Shown piece by piece: positions 50,505-60,545 of a stretch of 64,000 nt of DNA. The notes under the pieces were generated by a model. It saw nothing but the letters and a program-made list of their open reading frames with translations, searched no databases and had not been told where the DNA came from. This DNA comes from Nocardioides seonyuensis (lineage in GTDB: Bacteria > Actinomycetota > Actinomycetes > Propionibacteriales > Nocardioidaceae). Both the position numbers and the translations under genes were made by a program. Every line of letters begins with the position of its first letter. Position 1 is the first letter of the stretch. Where the stretch lies: NCBI RefSeq assembly GCF_004683965.1, contig NZ_CP038436.1, positions 496,001-560,000 of the forward strand. The letters run 5' to 3'.

Positions 50505-51878
50505 TCAGAGGTCGATGACGTCGTCGGGGGTAACGAGGGTGGCGATGTCGGCGGGGCCGGTCCACAAGTAGGTGCCGGGTGCGAGGCGTTGGTAGGTCCA
50601 GGCGCCGGAGGTCTTGGCCCGGTGGTGGCGTCGGCACAGTGGAGCGAGGTTGGCGGCGGTCGTGCCGCCTGACTCGGTGGGCGGTCCGGTGTCTGGTGGT
50701 CCGGTGTCGTAGGGGGTGATGTGGTCGAGGTCGCAGCCCCTGGCGTGGCGGCCACAGCGCGGGAAGACGCACGTCTCGTCGCGCAGCCGGACCGTCTCGG
50801 CCATCCGGGGTGGCGGGTCGTGCCGGTCGACGGTCCAGGTGTCGTCGGCGGCGACGTGCAGGACGGGCACGATCGTGACGCGGGAGTGCCCGACCCACTC
50901 CTTGACCTTGGCGAGGGTGACGGGGCCGAGGGTGTCGGCGGTGCCGACCAGGTCGTCGTGTCCGCGGGTCAGCAGGTCGGGCAGTGAGGCGTGGAGGAAC
51001 AGCTTGACCTTCACCTGGGAGCGGGCGAGTGCCCTCGCCCGGACTGCTACACGGTCGTCGGACTGCACGTCGTCACACTGCTGACCGGCAATCAGGTCGG
51101 TGAGGTCGAGTGCGGCCTGCTGGGCGGCGATCACGCCGAGGGCCTTGGCCTGTCGCTGGCCGAGGGTGTCGGTGTCGCCGAGCGCGGCGAGGGTGTCGGC
51201 CTCGGCGTTGACGACGTCGTGGAACCGGGCCAGGTCGATTGAGTCGCCGCGGGCGGTCAGCGTGGAGGTGCCGGCGAAGTCACCCGGTGTCGGGTGGTGC
51301 AGGTCGACTCCCCAGGTCTCGCGTGCCCGGTCCTGACGGGTCTTGAGGGCATCGGGGTCGAACTGGGCGGTGGCGTGGGCGACGATCCGGTCGAGCTGAG
51401 CCGAGGACACTCGCCCGGACGCCGCAGCGACCTGACGGTCGACCCAGCGGGCACCCTCCGCGGACAGGTCGCGGGTGGCGCCGGCAACCCTGCGGGCCCG
51501 GGCGGCGGGGATCCTCAGCGCACGAGTGAGATCCCACAACAGGGGCAGCCGGAACGACAGGTCGAGCGCGTCCGCGACCAGCCGGGAGGAGACGAGGGGC
51601 GCGATCCCCATCGCCACGGCGAGAGTGTCGGTCGCGAACGCGGCCACCTCCGGCGTGCCGGCACCGCCCGGTTGGTCAGGTGTCTCGAGCACCGAGGACG
51701 ACGCCTCGACCACTGGATGGGTGATCGCCCACTCCAGCGCGACCTCGAGGCGAGCCACCTCGACCTGGCGGGAGAGCTGCTCGACCTCGCCCGCGTGAGC
51801 CATCAGCTGGGTGCTGCTGAGCCCGTCCAGCACCGGACGCCCGGGCACCGGGGCGGCGAGGGTGGTGGAGGAGGTCAT
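50505..51878 (-). CDS. DUF222 domain protein with C-terminal HNH endonuclease motif
   Basis: A 457-aa protein of the 13E12-like family. Residues ~20-300 are the helical DUF222 region (LSRQVEVARLEVALEWAITH, RVSSAQLDRIVAHATAQFDP, GQRQAKALGVIAAQQAALDL), and the C-terminus has an HNH site: RDETCVFPRCGRHARGCDLD HITPYDTG ... NLAPLCRRHHRAKTSGAWTY. Such proteins are multicopy and associated with mobile or recombinogenic loci in actinobacteria, but their function is not established. The start is ATG 51878. Its 163-bp upstream gap shows only a weak GTCTC/GAGAC pair. Confidence 0.88.
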   Translation of the reverse strand: MTSSTTLAAPVPGRPVLDGLSSTQLMAHAGEVEQLSRQVEVARLEVALEWAITHPVVEASSSVLETPDQPGGAGTPEVAAFATDTLAVAMGIAPLVSSRLVADALDLSFRLPLLWDLTRALRIPAARARRVAGATRDLSAEGARWVDRQVAAASGRVSSAQLDRIVAHATAQFDPDALKTRQDRARETWGVDLHHPTPGDFAGTSTLTARGDSIDLARFHDVVNAEADTLAALGDTDTLGQRQAKALGVIAAQQAALDLTDLIAGQQCDDVQSDDRVAVRARALARSQVKVKLFLHASLPDLLTRGHDDLVGTADTLGPVTLAKVKEWVGHSRVTIVPVLHVAADDTWTVDRHDPPPRMAETVRLRDETCVFPRCGRHARGCDLDHITPYDTGPPDTGPPTESGGTTAANLAPLCRRHHRAKTSGAWTYQRLAPGTYLWTGPADIATLVTPDDVIDL

Positions 51879-52041
51879 GTCTCAATACAACCGGAGACCA
51901 CCGACATCGGACCCCCGAAAACCCGGCCACCGCCAGGATCTGGACAACCAATTCGACATGAAGGCCGACTCACCTCCATTCCTGCGCTCGCCCCTCACCA
52001 CAGGACCCCAGGACCGGCCCGCACAGGCGAGACCTGGGCGC

Positions 52042-54363
52042 TCAGCTGCCGTCGGCGACGGCCAGTGGCGAGGCGTGCTCGCTCACGCCGTACCTCGCGT
52101 GGATTCGCTTCATCCATCGCGGCGCCCACCAGTTCCAGTGGCCGAGCATCGTCATCGTGGCCGGGACGAGCACCATCCGCACCAGGGTCGCGTCGATCAG
52201 CACGGCGACCGACAGCGCCAGGCCGGTCTGCTTGATCACCAGCATCTCGCCGGCCGCGAACCCCGCGAACACGATCACCATGATCAGCGCCGCCGAGGTG
52301 ATGATGCGGCCCGAGCGCTGCAGCCCGAGCCGGACGGCGGTGTTGTCGTCGTAGCCCTGCTCGTGCAGGTCGATGATGCGCGCCAGCAGGAACACCTCGT
52401 AGTCCATGGACAGCCCGAAGCCGAACGCGAGCACCAGCAGCGGGATCACCGACTCGATGCCGCCCGCGGACTCGAAGCGCAGCACCGACTCGAGGTTGCC
52501 GTACTGGAACACCCACACCAGGACACCGAGGCTGGCCCCGAGCGAGACGGCGTTGAGCACCAGCGCCTTCACCGGGATCACCACGCTGCCGGTGAGCAGG
52601 AAGAGCAGCACGAACGTCGCTCCGCCGATCCACAGCACGGCCCACGGGGCCCGGTCCGCCGCCGCTGCCGTGAAGTCCTGCAGGGATGCCGCCTGCCCGG
52701 TGACCCAGGTGGGAAAGCCCGCGTCGGCCTCCATCAGGGTGGTGGACACCTCCCGAGCGGCGTCGGCCATCGCTCCGTCCTCGGTGTGGATGGCGATCGA
52801 CACGAGGGTCGACCCGTCAGGCTCGCTTCCCGGCGCCTCGACCCCGCTCGGAAGGGGGCCGAGGTCACGCGGCGGGTCCACCCGGACGACGCCGTCGAGC
52901 TCCTCGATCTCGCCCACCCACCCGGCGACCTGGTCGGGCGTGGCCTGGGCGACGGCGGTCACTGTGGGGGTGGCCAGCGCCGGGAAGTCCTCGTCGAGGG
53001 CCTCGAAGAACTCCCGTTGCTCGGCCCCCACGGGGAGCAGCTCGACGCCCGAGGTGTTGAGACGCAGGTCGAGGACCGGCACGGCGAGGAACAGCAGCAC
53101 CGCCACGCTGGCCAGCGTGGTGAGTCCCGGTCGCCGCTGGCCGGCGGCGGCCAGCTTGCTGAAGACGCCGTCGTCGGGTGCGGCCTCGGCTCCGCGGCGT
53201 CGACCCAGCCGCTTGGCTCCCTGCGAGCACAGTGCGGGCACCAGGGTGAGCGCGACGACCATCGCCACCACCACGACCGAGACGCCCGCTGCACCGATCG
53301 CCCGCATTACCGACGACTCGAAGAGCATCAGCCCGGACAGCGAGATGCCGACGATGAGCCCCGAGAAGAGCACGGTGCGCCCGGCTGTCGCCACCGCTCC
53401 TGCGACGGCCTCCTCCACCTGCCGTCGACCCAGGTCGCGCGAAGGCACGCCGGGCGCCACCCGGGCGAGCTCCTCACGGAACCTGCTCACCAGCAGGAGG
53501 CCGTAGTCGATGGACAGGGCCAGCCCCATCACGGTCACGATGTTGACCACTGACGCGTCGAGCGACATGACGTGGGAGAAGCCGAGCAGGATGGCCAGAC
53601 CGCCCGCGATGGCGGCGATGGCACCGAGCACGGGCATCCCTGCGGCCACGAACCCGCCGAAGACGACCACCATCAACAGCATCGACAGGGGCAGCGCGAT
53701 GCCCTCACCCCTGGTGAGGTCGTGCTCGATCTGCTCGATGATGTCGTCGATGAGCAGGCCGGTGCCGCCGATGCTGAGCTCGTCGGCGTACGGCGCCAGC
53801 AGCTCCTCGCCGGCGCGCTCCAGCTCCTCCACCGCCGCGTCCTGGACGGGCCCGCCCACCTCACCGCCGGTGTTGGCGACGATCAGGAACGATCCGCTCG
53901 CAGGGTCGTTGTCGGCGACGAACGTCAGGGCGCTCGGCTCGCTCGGCCACCCCTCCGTCGTCATCGGGGCGTCGACGCGGCCCACGCCCTCGACACCCTC
54001 GACCCGCTCGACGACTTCTCCGACCGCGTCGGCGAGTGCGGGGTCCAGGACGTCGGCGCCGTCGACCCGGAGCATCACCGTGAGGCCCCGCTCGTCGGAG
54101 GCCCGCAACAGCTCCCGACCTGTCTGCGCCTGGCCGGGCGCCTCGAGGTCGCCCGATTCCAACCGGTCGAAGAGGGACTCGTTGCCGAACAGGCCCAGGC
54201 TGGTGCCGAGGCAGAGCGTGACCAGCACGAGCCACGCCGCGATGTAGCGCCCCTTGCGGCGGGCGGCGCTGCGGCCGAGCCGCAGCAGCAGGGCCTCGCT
54301 GCGTCCCCGGTGCCGCGGGTCGCCGCGACGCGAGCGCGACGGAAGGGGCTTGGGCGAGGTCAC
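52042..54363 (-). CDS. MMPL-family (RND) membrane transporter
   Basis: A 773-aa lipid/drug-exporter-like protein. Two similar halves each have an N-terminal helix (YIAAWLVLVTLCLGTSLGLF), a large outer loop and five clustered helices, for example LPLSMLLMVVVFGGFVAAGM, NIVTVMGLALSIDYGLLLVS RFREELAR with the proton-relay GLALSIDY, and in the second half LLVLAFGFGLSMDYEVFLLA RIIDLHEQG. GTG 54363 (VTSPKPLPSR). It stands alone, downstream of the cydABDC genes on the same strand with a 68-bp gap. Substrate unknown; possibly complex lipids. Confidence 0.92.
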   Translation of the reverse strand: MTSPKPLPSRSRRGDPRHRGRSEALLLRLGRSAARRKGRYIAAWLVLVTLCLGTSLGLFGNESLFDRLESGDLEAPGQAQTGRELLRASDERGLTVMLRVDGADVLDPALADAVGEVVERVEGVEGVGRVDAPMTTEGWPSEPSALTFVADNDPASGSFLIVANTGGEVGGPVQDAAVEELERAGEELLAPYADELSIGGTGLLIDDIIEQIEHDLTRGEGIALPLSMLLMVVVFGGFVAAGMPVLGAIAAIAGGLAILLGFSHVMSLDASVVNIVTVMGLALSIDYGLLLVSRFREELARVAPGVPSRDLGRRQVEEAVAGAVATAGRTVLFSGLIVGISLSGLMLFESSVMRAIGAAGVSVVVVAMVVALTLVPALCSQGAKRLGRRRGAEAAPDDGVFSKLAAAGQRRPGLTTLASVAVLLFLAVPVLDLRLNTSGVELLPVGAEQREFFEALDEDFPALATPTVTAVAQATPDQVAGWVGEIEELDGVVRVDPPRDLGPLPSGVEAPGSEPDGSTLVSIAIHTEDGAMADAAREVSTTLMEADAGFPTWVTGQAASLQDFTAAAADRAPWAVLWIGGATFVLLFLLTGSVVIPVKALVLNAVSLGASLGVLVWVFQYGNLESVLRFESAGGIESVIPLLVLAFGFGLSMDYEVFLLARIIDLHEQGYDDNTAVRLGLQRSGRIITSAALIMVIVFAGFAAGEMLVIKQTGLALSVAVLIDATLVRMVLVPATMTMLGHWNWWAPRWMKRIHARYGVSEHASPLAVADGS

Positions 54364-54431
54364 GGGCGCAAGACTCCCATCTGGGCGCACCCCCGCCACG
54401 AGGTGTAGTCGCCCCGCGAGACTCGCCACGC

Positions 54432-57400
54432 TCAGGCCGGCGTCGGGACCCGCTCCGCCGTCGTGCTGCTCGTCGCGCCCGGTGCCGACAGCCGGACGAC
54501 CCTGTCCATCTCGTCGAGGCCGATGGTGCCGTGGGTGATCCACACGATCGACCGCCCGGCCCCGGCGGCAGCAGCCAGGAGGTCGCCGGTGACGTGTCGC
54601 GCCGTGCTCGCATCGAGGTGCGCGGTCGGCTCGTCGAGCACCAGGACGGTGCTCTCGGCCAGGAGCGACCGGGCCAGCCCGATGCGTGCGCGCTCCCCGC
54701 CGGACACCTCCCGGGAGCCGGCGCCGACATGGGTGTGGAGGCCACGAGGGAGCGAGCCGACCCAGCGGGCGAGCCCTGCTCCGGCCAATGCCCGCGCCAC
54801 CTCGGCGTCGGTGGCGGCAGGGCGGGCAAGGCGGACGTTCTCGACCACCGAGGAGGCGAAGACGTAGGGGTCGTCGTCGACCAGGCCGACGATCGTGCGC
54901 GTGTCGTCGAGGAGGAGGTCTCGCGCGTCCGTCCCGCCCAGGACGTAGGCACCCGCGGACGGGTCGAGGAAGCGCATCAGCGTCGCGGCCAGTGTGGACT
55001 TCCCCGACCCGGACGGGCCGACGATCCCCACGTGCTCGCCGGGGCGCACCCGCAGGTCCTGGGCCTGCAGCGCCGGCCGCTCGTCCCAACCCACCGTGAC
55101 TGCGTCGAGGACGACGTCGTACGACGCCGGGCGGGGGCTGGGCGCGGCCGGGTCGGCGACAGCAGGTGTCAGTCGGGCGAGGCGCGCGAGGCGATCCCGG
55201 GCGGCGCGGCTGCGGACCGAGAGGGCTCCGGCGTCGCCCAGCGGCGACAGCACGTCGTCGAGTGCCAGCGGCAGCAGCAGGAGCAGCGACAGGGTCGCCG
55301 GCGAGGTGCTGCCGGGCGTGACGGCGGCGGCGATCCCGACCACGCCCAGGCCCGCGGCCAAGCCGGTCAGCGCGTGACCCGCCGCGACCGCGCTGGCCGA
55401 CCGGAGGGCCGCGCGCGCCAGGCCGTCGGACTCGGCGCGCACCACCTCGAGCTCGCGATCGGCGGCCTGCCACTGCTCGAGCTCGCGCAGCCCCGCGACG
55501 ACGTCCTCGACGCGGGTGCCGAGAGCGGCGCGGCGGTCGAGCAGCTCGGGCTCGCTGCGAGCACCCCGCCGACGCACCTGCACGAAGGCCAGGGGGCCGG
55601 TCAGCACCACGAGCAGGACGACCACCCCCGCGCCGGCGTCGAGGGAGGCGGCCAGCGCGACGGCTCCGAGTCCGACCAGGACGGAGGTGACCAGCGGCTG
55701 GCGCACGCGCAGCCGGTCGTCCAGCACGGCGTCGACGTCGTCGACCACCTGGGTGAGGAGGTCACCGCGTCGCGGTCCCAGGCGGCCGGGCACGAGCGGC
55801 ACCAGGTCGGCGAAGACCCGGGTACGCCGCTCGGCCAGCTCCCTGAGGACCACGTCGTGGCTGATGACGCGCTCGGCGTGGCGCAGCACCGGACGCGCCA
55901 GGCCGAAGAGCCGCACCCCGACGATCGCGACCATGAGGTAGAGCACCGGCGGCTGCTCGGAGGCCCTGGTGATGAGCCACCCGGCGGTGGCGGTCAGCGC
56001 GACCCCCGATGCCGTCGACAGCGCCCCCAGCACCGTGGCGGTGCGCATCCCCCAGCGCAGGCGGTCCTCCACGTCGTCGTCCGGCGCCAGCGCCCGCGGC
56101 GGTACGACGACCTCGGCGGCCGTCGCGACGGGAGCCGCCTCCGGGGCGGGCAGCGGGCTCAGTGCGATCTCCCGGTCGGCGGCGCGCACGACCGCGGGGC
56201 GGTGGGCGACGACCACGACGAGGCTCGTGCGAGCCAGGCGGGCCATCGTGTCGAGGATGACCTCCTCGGTCTCGTCGTCGAGGTGTGCGCTCGGCTCGTC
56301 GAGGAGAACCACCGGACGTCGCGCGACCACGATCCTGGCGAGCGAGACGCGCGCTCGCTGCCCGGCAGAGAGCCCCGCGCCGTCGTCGCCCAGCTCGGCG
56401 GCCAGGCCCCCGGGCAGGCCGCGCACGACACTCTCGAGCCCGACCTCGTCGAGGGCGGCCCACACCTCCTCGTCGCTGGCCCCCGGGCGTCCCAGCCGGA
56501 CGTTGTCCGCAACCGTGCCCGCCAAGAGCCACGGTCGCTGCGGGGCCCATGCCACGTGGCTGCGCCACCAGTCGGCGTCGACCTCGTCGAGCAGCACGCC
56601 GCCCACGGTCACCGATCCCGCCACCGGCGGGAGCTCCCCGCGCAGGGTTGCCAGGAGGGTCGACTTGCCGCACCCCGACGGACCGGTGACGGCCAGCAGG
56701 CCCCGCTCGGGGAGCTCGAGCGTGAGCGGAGCCATCAGCGGCGTGCCGCCGAAGCCGACCTCGAGCGTCTCGAGGCGCACTTCCCGGACCGCCGGCCGCG
56801 CGCCGTCGCGGTCCTCCGGGCGGGCTCCGTCCAGCAGGCCGTCGGCCTCGGCCAGGGCGGCTGCCCCCTCCGCGGCGGAGTGGAACTCCGCGCCGACCCG
56901 GCGCAGTGGCCAGTAGGCCTCGGGAGCCAGGAGCAGCACGGTGAGGGCGTCCCGGAAGTCGACCGTGCCGGCCGCGAGCCGCAGGCCGACGCACACCGCG
57001 ACGAGGGCGACCGACAACGTCGCGATGAGCTCGAGGACCGTCGCCGAGGCGAAGGCCAGCTTGAGCGTGTCCACGGTCGCGCGCCGGTAGCGGTCGGTGA
57101 CGCTCCGGATGGTCTCGACCTGGGCGAGAGCGCGACGGTGGGCGACCAGGGTGGGCAGGCCGCGCACGACGTCGAGGAAGTGGCCGGACAGCGCCCCCAT
57201 GGTCCGCCACTGACGATCGGCACGGTCCCGGGTGGTCATGCCCACCAGCGCTGCGAACACGGGGACCAGGGGGATCGTGAGCAGCACGATCAGTCCGGAG
57301 AGCCAGTCCAGCCACCAGATCGCAGCGAGCGTCGCCACGGGCAGGACGACTGCCGGGACGAGGGCGGGCAGGTAGCGCGTCACGTAGGGCTCGACGCTCG

Positions 57401-57761
57401 TCACGCCGCGGGTGGCCAGCAAGGTCAGGCCCCTGCGCGAACCGACGTCGTGCCGCGTGCGCGCGGACGCGAGCAGCCGGTCGCGGAGGGTGCTGGAGAC
57501 CACCGAGGCGGCTCGGGCGGCGGCGAGCTGGCCGGCGTACGCCGTCACGACCCGCAGGGTCACGAGCAGCACGAGCCAGGCAGCGGGCCGGTGCCAGGCT
57601 GGCCCGTCGGGCTCGCTCACTGCAGCGACGACGAGGGCGCCCAGGGCGAAGGCCTGCGCCACGGTCAGGAGCCCGGTCCCGATGCCGGCGCCGACGACGC
57701 ACGCCAAGGACCTCCGGGCCGGCAGCAGGTGGCCCAGCACGCTCCTGTCGAGTGGTCTCAT
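54432..57761 (-). CDS. cydDC: single-chain CydDC thiol reductant ABC exporter
   Basis: A 1,109-aa fusion of the CydD and CydC half-transporters. First half: six helices, then an ATPase with Walker A GPSGCGKST near 360, signature LSAGQRARVSLAR and Walker B VVLLDEPSAHLD. Second half: six helices (VLGALSTASGVALTATAGWL ...), Walker A GPSGSGKST near 915, VSGGERARIGLARSLL and VLVLDEPTAHLD. It exports cysteine/glutathione (here probably mycothiol-linked reductants) and is needed for cytochrome bd assembly. It follows cydB at a 25-bp gap, so cydA-cydB-cydDC is an operon. Fused CydDC is known in Streptomyces. Confidence 0.94.
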   Translation of the reverse strand: MRPLDRSVLGHLLPARRSLACVVGAGIGTGLLTVAQAFALGALVVAAVSEPDGPAWHRPAAWLVLLVTLRVVTAYAGQLAAARAASVVSSTLRDRLLASARTRHDVGSRRGLTLLATRGVTSVEPYVTRYLPALVPAVVLPVATLAAIWWLDWLSGLIVLLTIPLVPVFAALVGMTTRDRADRQWRTMGALSGHFLDVVRGLPTLVAHRRALAQVETIRSVTDRYRRATVDTLKLAFASATVLELIATLSVALVAVCVGLRLAAGTVDFRDALTVLLLAPEAYWPLRRVGAEFHSAAEGAAALAEADGLLDGARPEDRDGARPAVREVRLETLEVGFGGTPLMAPLTLELPERGLLAVTGPSGCGKSTLLATLRGELPPVAGSVTVGGVLLDEVDADWWRSHVAWAPQRPWLLAGTVADNVRLGRPGASDEEVWAALDEVGLESVVRGLPGGLAAELGDDGAGLSAGQRARVSLARIVVARRPVVLLDEPSAHLDDETEEVILDTMARLARTSLVVVVAHRPAVVRAADREIALSPLPAPEAAPVATAAEVVVPPRALAPDDDVEDRLRWGMRTATVLGALSTASGVALTATAGWLITRASEQPPVLYLMVAIVGVRLFGLARPVLRHAERVISHDVVLRELAERRTRVFADLVPLVPGRLGPRRGDLLTQVVDDVDAVLDDRLRVRQPLVTSVLVGLGAVALAASLDAGAGVVVLLVVLTGPLAFVQVRRRGARSEPELLDRRAALGTRVEDVVAGLRELEQWQAADRELEVVRAESDGLARAALRSASAVAAGHALTGLAAGLGVVGIAAAVTPGSTSPATLSLLLLLPLALDDVLSPLGDAGALSVRSRAARDRLARLARLTPAVADPAAPSPRPASYDVVLDAVTVGWDERPALQAQDLRVRPGEHVGIVGPSGSGKSTLAATLMRFLDPSAGAYVLGGTDARDLLLDDTRTIVGLVDDDPYVFASSVVENVRLARPAATDAEVARALAGAGLARWVGSLPRGLHTHVGAGSREVSGGERARIGLARSLLAESTVLVLDEPTAHLDASTARHVTGDLLAAAAGAGRSIVWITHGTIGLDEMDRVVRLSAPGATSSTTAERVPTPA

Positions 57762-57786
57762 CTCCAGCGTCCGGCTCTGGTGGCGC

Positions 57787-58812
57787 TCAAGGGCCGTCGG
57801 TGCTCGTCACCGTGGCCGGCGCGGGGATGTGGTGCACAGCGAGGCGCTTGCGGAAGACCCAGTAGGTCCAGGCCTGGTAGCCGAGCACGATCGGGGTGAA
57901 GACCACCGCCACCCACGTCATCACCTTCAGCGTGTAGGCGGTGGCGGCGGCGTTGGTCGTGGTGAGCGAGTACGCCGCGTCCGTGGTCGAGGGCATCACG
58001 TCCGGGAACAGGGCGAGGAACAGCCCCGCCACGGCGAGCGCGATGGTGAGGAATGTGCCGACGAAGGCCCACCCCTCGTGACCGGCACGCGCGGCAGCAA
58101 CGCCGGCGAGGAGGGCGACTGCCGCGAGGACGAAGGCGACCGCCGAGGCCACGGACCCGGTCTTGAGCTGGATCGACACGAGGAAAAGCACGGCGAGCAC
58201 TGCCGCGACCAGGCCCAGCTTGACCGCCAGGTCCCGGGCACGGTGCCTGATGTCGCCGTCGGTCTTCAACGCGACGAACATCGCCCCGTGCGTCGCGAAC
58301 AGCGTCAGGGTGACGAGCCCGCCCAGCAGGCCCAGCGGGTTGAGGAGCGTGAAGAGGTTGCCCGTGAACTCCTTGTCGGCGTCGATGGGCACCCCCGCGA
58401 CGATGTTGGCGAAGGCGACGCCCCAGAGCAGGGCCGGCAGGGCGGATCCCACGATGAGGGCGAGGTCCCACCGCCTGCGCCAGGTGTCGTCGTCGTGCTT
58501 GTGGCGGTACTCGAAGGCGAGGTTGCGGACGATCAGAGCGACCAGGATCGCCAGCAGCGGCAGGTAGAACCCGCTGAACAAGGTGGCGTACCACTCGGGG
58601 AAGGCGGCGAACGTCGCACCGCCGGCAACCAGGACCCACACCTCGTTGCCGTCCCAGACCGGCCCGACGGTGTTGTACATGACGCGGCGCTCGGTGTCGT
58701 TCTTGGCGAGCACCGGCAGGAGCATGCCGACGCCGAAGTCGAACCCCTCGAGGCAGAAGTAGCCGATCCACAGGACGGCGATCAGCGCGAACCAGACGGT
58801 GGTGAGCTCCAT
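57787..58812 (-). CDS. cydB: cytochrome bd ubiquinol/menaquinol oxidase subunit II
   Basis: A 341-aa membrane subunit with nine helices, beginning MELTTVWFALIAVLWIGYFC LEGFDFGVGMLLPVLAKNDT ERR and containing the conserved GPVWDGNEVWVLVAGGATFA AFPEWYATLFSGFYLPL. Partners CydA in the high-affinity quinol oxidase. 53 bp after cydA and 25 bp before cydDC on the same strand. The C-terminal tail is longer and more polar than in enteric CydB. Confidence 0.96.
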   Translation of the reverse strand: MELTTVWFALIAVLWIGYFCLEGFDFGVGMLLPVLAKNDTERRVMYNTVGPVWDGNEVWVLVAGGATFAAFPEWYATLFSGFYLPLLAILVALIVRNLAFEYRHKHDDDTWRRRWDLALIVGSALPALLWGVAFANIVAGVPIDADKEFTGNLFTLLNPLGLLGGLVTLTLFATHGAMFVALKTDGDIRHRARDLAVKLGLVAAVLAVLFLVSIQLKTGSVASAVAFVLAAVALLAGVAAARAGHEGWAFVGTFLTIALAVAGLFLALFPDVMPSTTDAAYSLTTTNAAATAYTLKVMTWVAVVFTPIVLGYQAWTYWVFRKRLAVHHIPAPATVTSTDGP

Positions 58813-58865
58813 GGCGGTTTCCTCGTGTCCCGGGTCGGATCAGTGGGATCAGGTCAGTGGGCAGG

Positions 58866-60311
58866 TCAGTAGGCGAAGGTGAGCGGGGCGTCGTCGTCGG
58901 CGCCGCCGATCGGCACGTCCGGCGGCTCCTCGAACGGCTCGGCACCGCGCTTGACGTACTTCACGAGCAGCCCGACCTCGATGACCGCCAGCACTGCGTA
59001 GAGCAGCGTGAGCACGATCAACGAGGTCGCAGCCTCGAAGGTGCTGACGCCGGGAGAGACTCCGGACTCGGTCGTCATCAGGCCGAACACCACCCACGGC
59101 TGGCGACCCATCTCCGTGAAGATCCATCCCCACGAGCTAGCGAAGGTCGCGGCCAGGGGCAGGCTGATGCCGAGGATGCCGACCCACTTGACGCTCGGGA
59201 CGCGCTTCTTCCGGGTCAGCCACAGGATCAGGGCGGCGCCGGCCGCGGTGAAGAAGCCCAGCCCCATCATGAAGCGGAAGGACCAGTAGGTCACCGGGAT
59301 GACCGGGACGTAGTCGCCCTCGCGGGCGGCCTTGGTGACAGTGTCGGAGCCGTACTTCTCGGCGTACTCCTCCTTCAGCTCGTCGATCCCCTGGACCGCG
59401 CCGTCGGTGGAGCCGGTGGCGAGGAACGAGAGCAAGCAGGGAACCGTGACGGAGAACTTCTCCTCCTTGCCGTCGGGGGTGCCGACGGTGAGGACCGAGA
59501 AGGGGGCACAGCCGTCGCTGGACTCGTACAGCCCTTCCGCGGCCGCCATCTTCATGGGTTGGACCTCGGTCATGATCTTGCCCTGGATGTCTCCGGTGAA
59601 CGCGACCGCGAGGCCGGCCAGCAAGGTCACGACGGCGCCCACGCGGATGGCCCGGTGGTAGAGCGGGCGGTCGTCGGCGTGCTTGTCCTTCATGTAGAGG
59701 TAGGCCGAGACACCGAGCACGAAGGCGCCGGCGGTCATGTAGGCGGCGGCGATGACGTGCGGGAAGGTGATCAGCTGGACCTTGTTGAACATCACCGCCC
59801 AGAAGTCCACCAGCTCGGCGCGCCCGGTCTCGGGGTTGAAGACGTAGCCGACGGGGTTCTGCATCCACGAGTTGGCCGCCAGGATGAAGTACGACGACGC
59901 GAGAGTGCCGAGGTGCACGATCCACATGCAGGCGGCGTGCAGCCCGCGAGGAAGCTTGTCCCAGCCGAAGATCCACAGGCCCAGGAACGTCGACTCCAGG
60001 AAGAACGCGAGCAGTCCCTCGACCGCCAGTGGTGCACCGAAGATGTCACCGACGAAGCGGGAGTAGTCGGACCAGTTCATGCCGAACTGGAACTCCTGCA
60101 CGATCCCGGTGACCACGCCGAGGGCGAAGTTGATCAGGAAGAGCTTGCCGAAGAACTTCGTCAGGCGGAGGTACTCCTCCTTGCGGGTGCGCACCCATGC
60201 CGTCTCGAACCCCGCGATGACCGCCGACAGGCCGATCGTCAGCGGGACGAAGAGGAAGTGGTAGACGGTGATGATGCCGAACTGCCACCGAGCGATGTCG
60301 AGGACATCCAT
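58866..60311 (-). CDS. cydA: cytochrome bd ubiquinol/menaquinol oxidase subunit I
   Basis: A 481-aa heme-bearing subunit. Seen: MDVLDIARWQFGIITVYHFL FVPLTIGLSAVIAGFETAW with axial His18, SDYSRFVGDIFGAPLAVEGL LAFFLESTFLGLWIFGWDKL, the later quinone/heme region EVQPMKMAAAEGLYES, and GRQPWVVFGLMTTESGVSPG. The Q-loop is of the short type. ATG 60311 has GGAAGG upstream. It is the first gene of cydA-cydB-cydDC and is divergent from the mannosyltransferase gene; the 234-bp gap shows no recognisable CRP or Rex site. Confidence 0.96.
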   Translation of the reverse strand: MDVLDIARWQFGIITVYHFLFVPLTIGLSAVIAGFETAWVRTRKEEYLRLTKFFGKLFLINFALGVVTGIVQEFQFGMNWSDYSRFVGDIFGAPLAVEGLLAFFLESTFLGLWIFGWDKLPRGLHAACMWIVHLGTLASSYFILAANSWMQNPVGYVFNPETGRAELVDFWAVMFNKVQLITFPHVIAAAYMTAGAFVLGVSAYLYMKDKHADDRPLYHRAIRVGAVVTLLAGLAVAFTGDIQGKIMTEVQPMKMAAAEGLYESSDGCAPFSVLTVGTPDGKEEKFSVTVPCLLSFLATGSTDGAVQGIDELKEEYAEKYGSDTVTKAAREGDYVPVIPVTYWSFRFMMGLGFFTAAGAALILWLTRKKRVPSVKWVGILGISLPLAATFASSWGWIFTEMGRQPWVVFGLMTTESGVSPGVSTFEAATSLIVLTLLYAVLAVIEVGLLVKYVKRGAEPFEEPPDVPIGGADDDAPLTFAY

Positions 60312-60545
60312 GCGCGCGCCTTCCCTGCAGCATTTTTCACGGGTCACGGCCAATCTCGTGCAGGGCGCAGAGGCAACCTAGGGACCTTCGTCCCGACTTC
60401 GATGTGACGTGCGGCTCGTCCGTGCCCGTGGTGTCCCCTCCCGTGACGAGGCCTCCCGTGGGCGGATCCTGATCGACCGCGTCGGTTCAGCGAACACGCG
60501 CGCACCGGTCACCCGGCGTTCACGAGGCGCCGCGAGCGTGGAGGC

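Noticed and set aside
60312..60545. CRP or Rex operator upstream of cydA
   Set aside because: CGTGACC/CGTGAAA half sites are present but do not match TGTGA-N6-TCACA or the Rex consensus closely enough.
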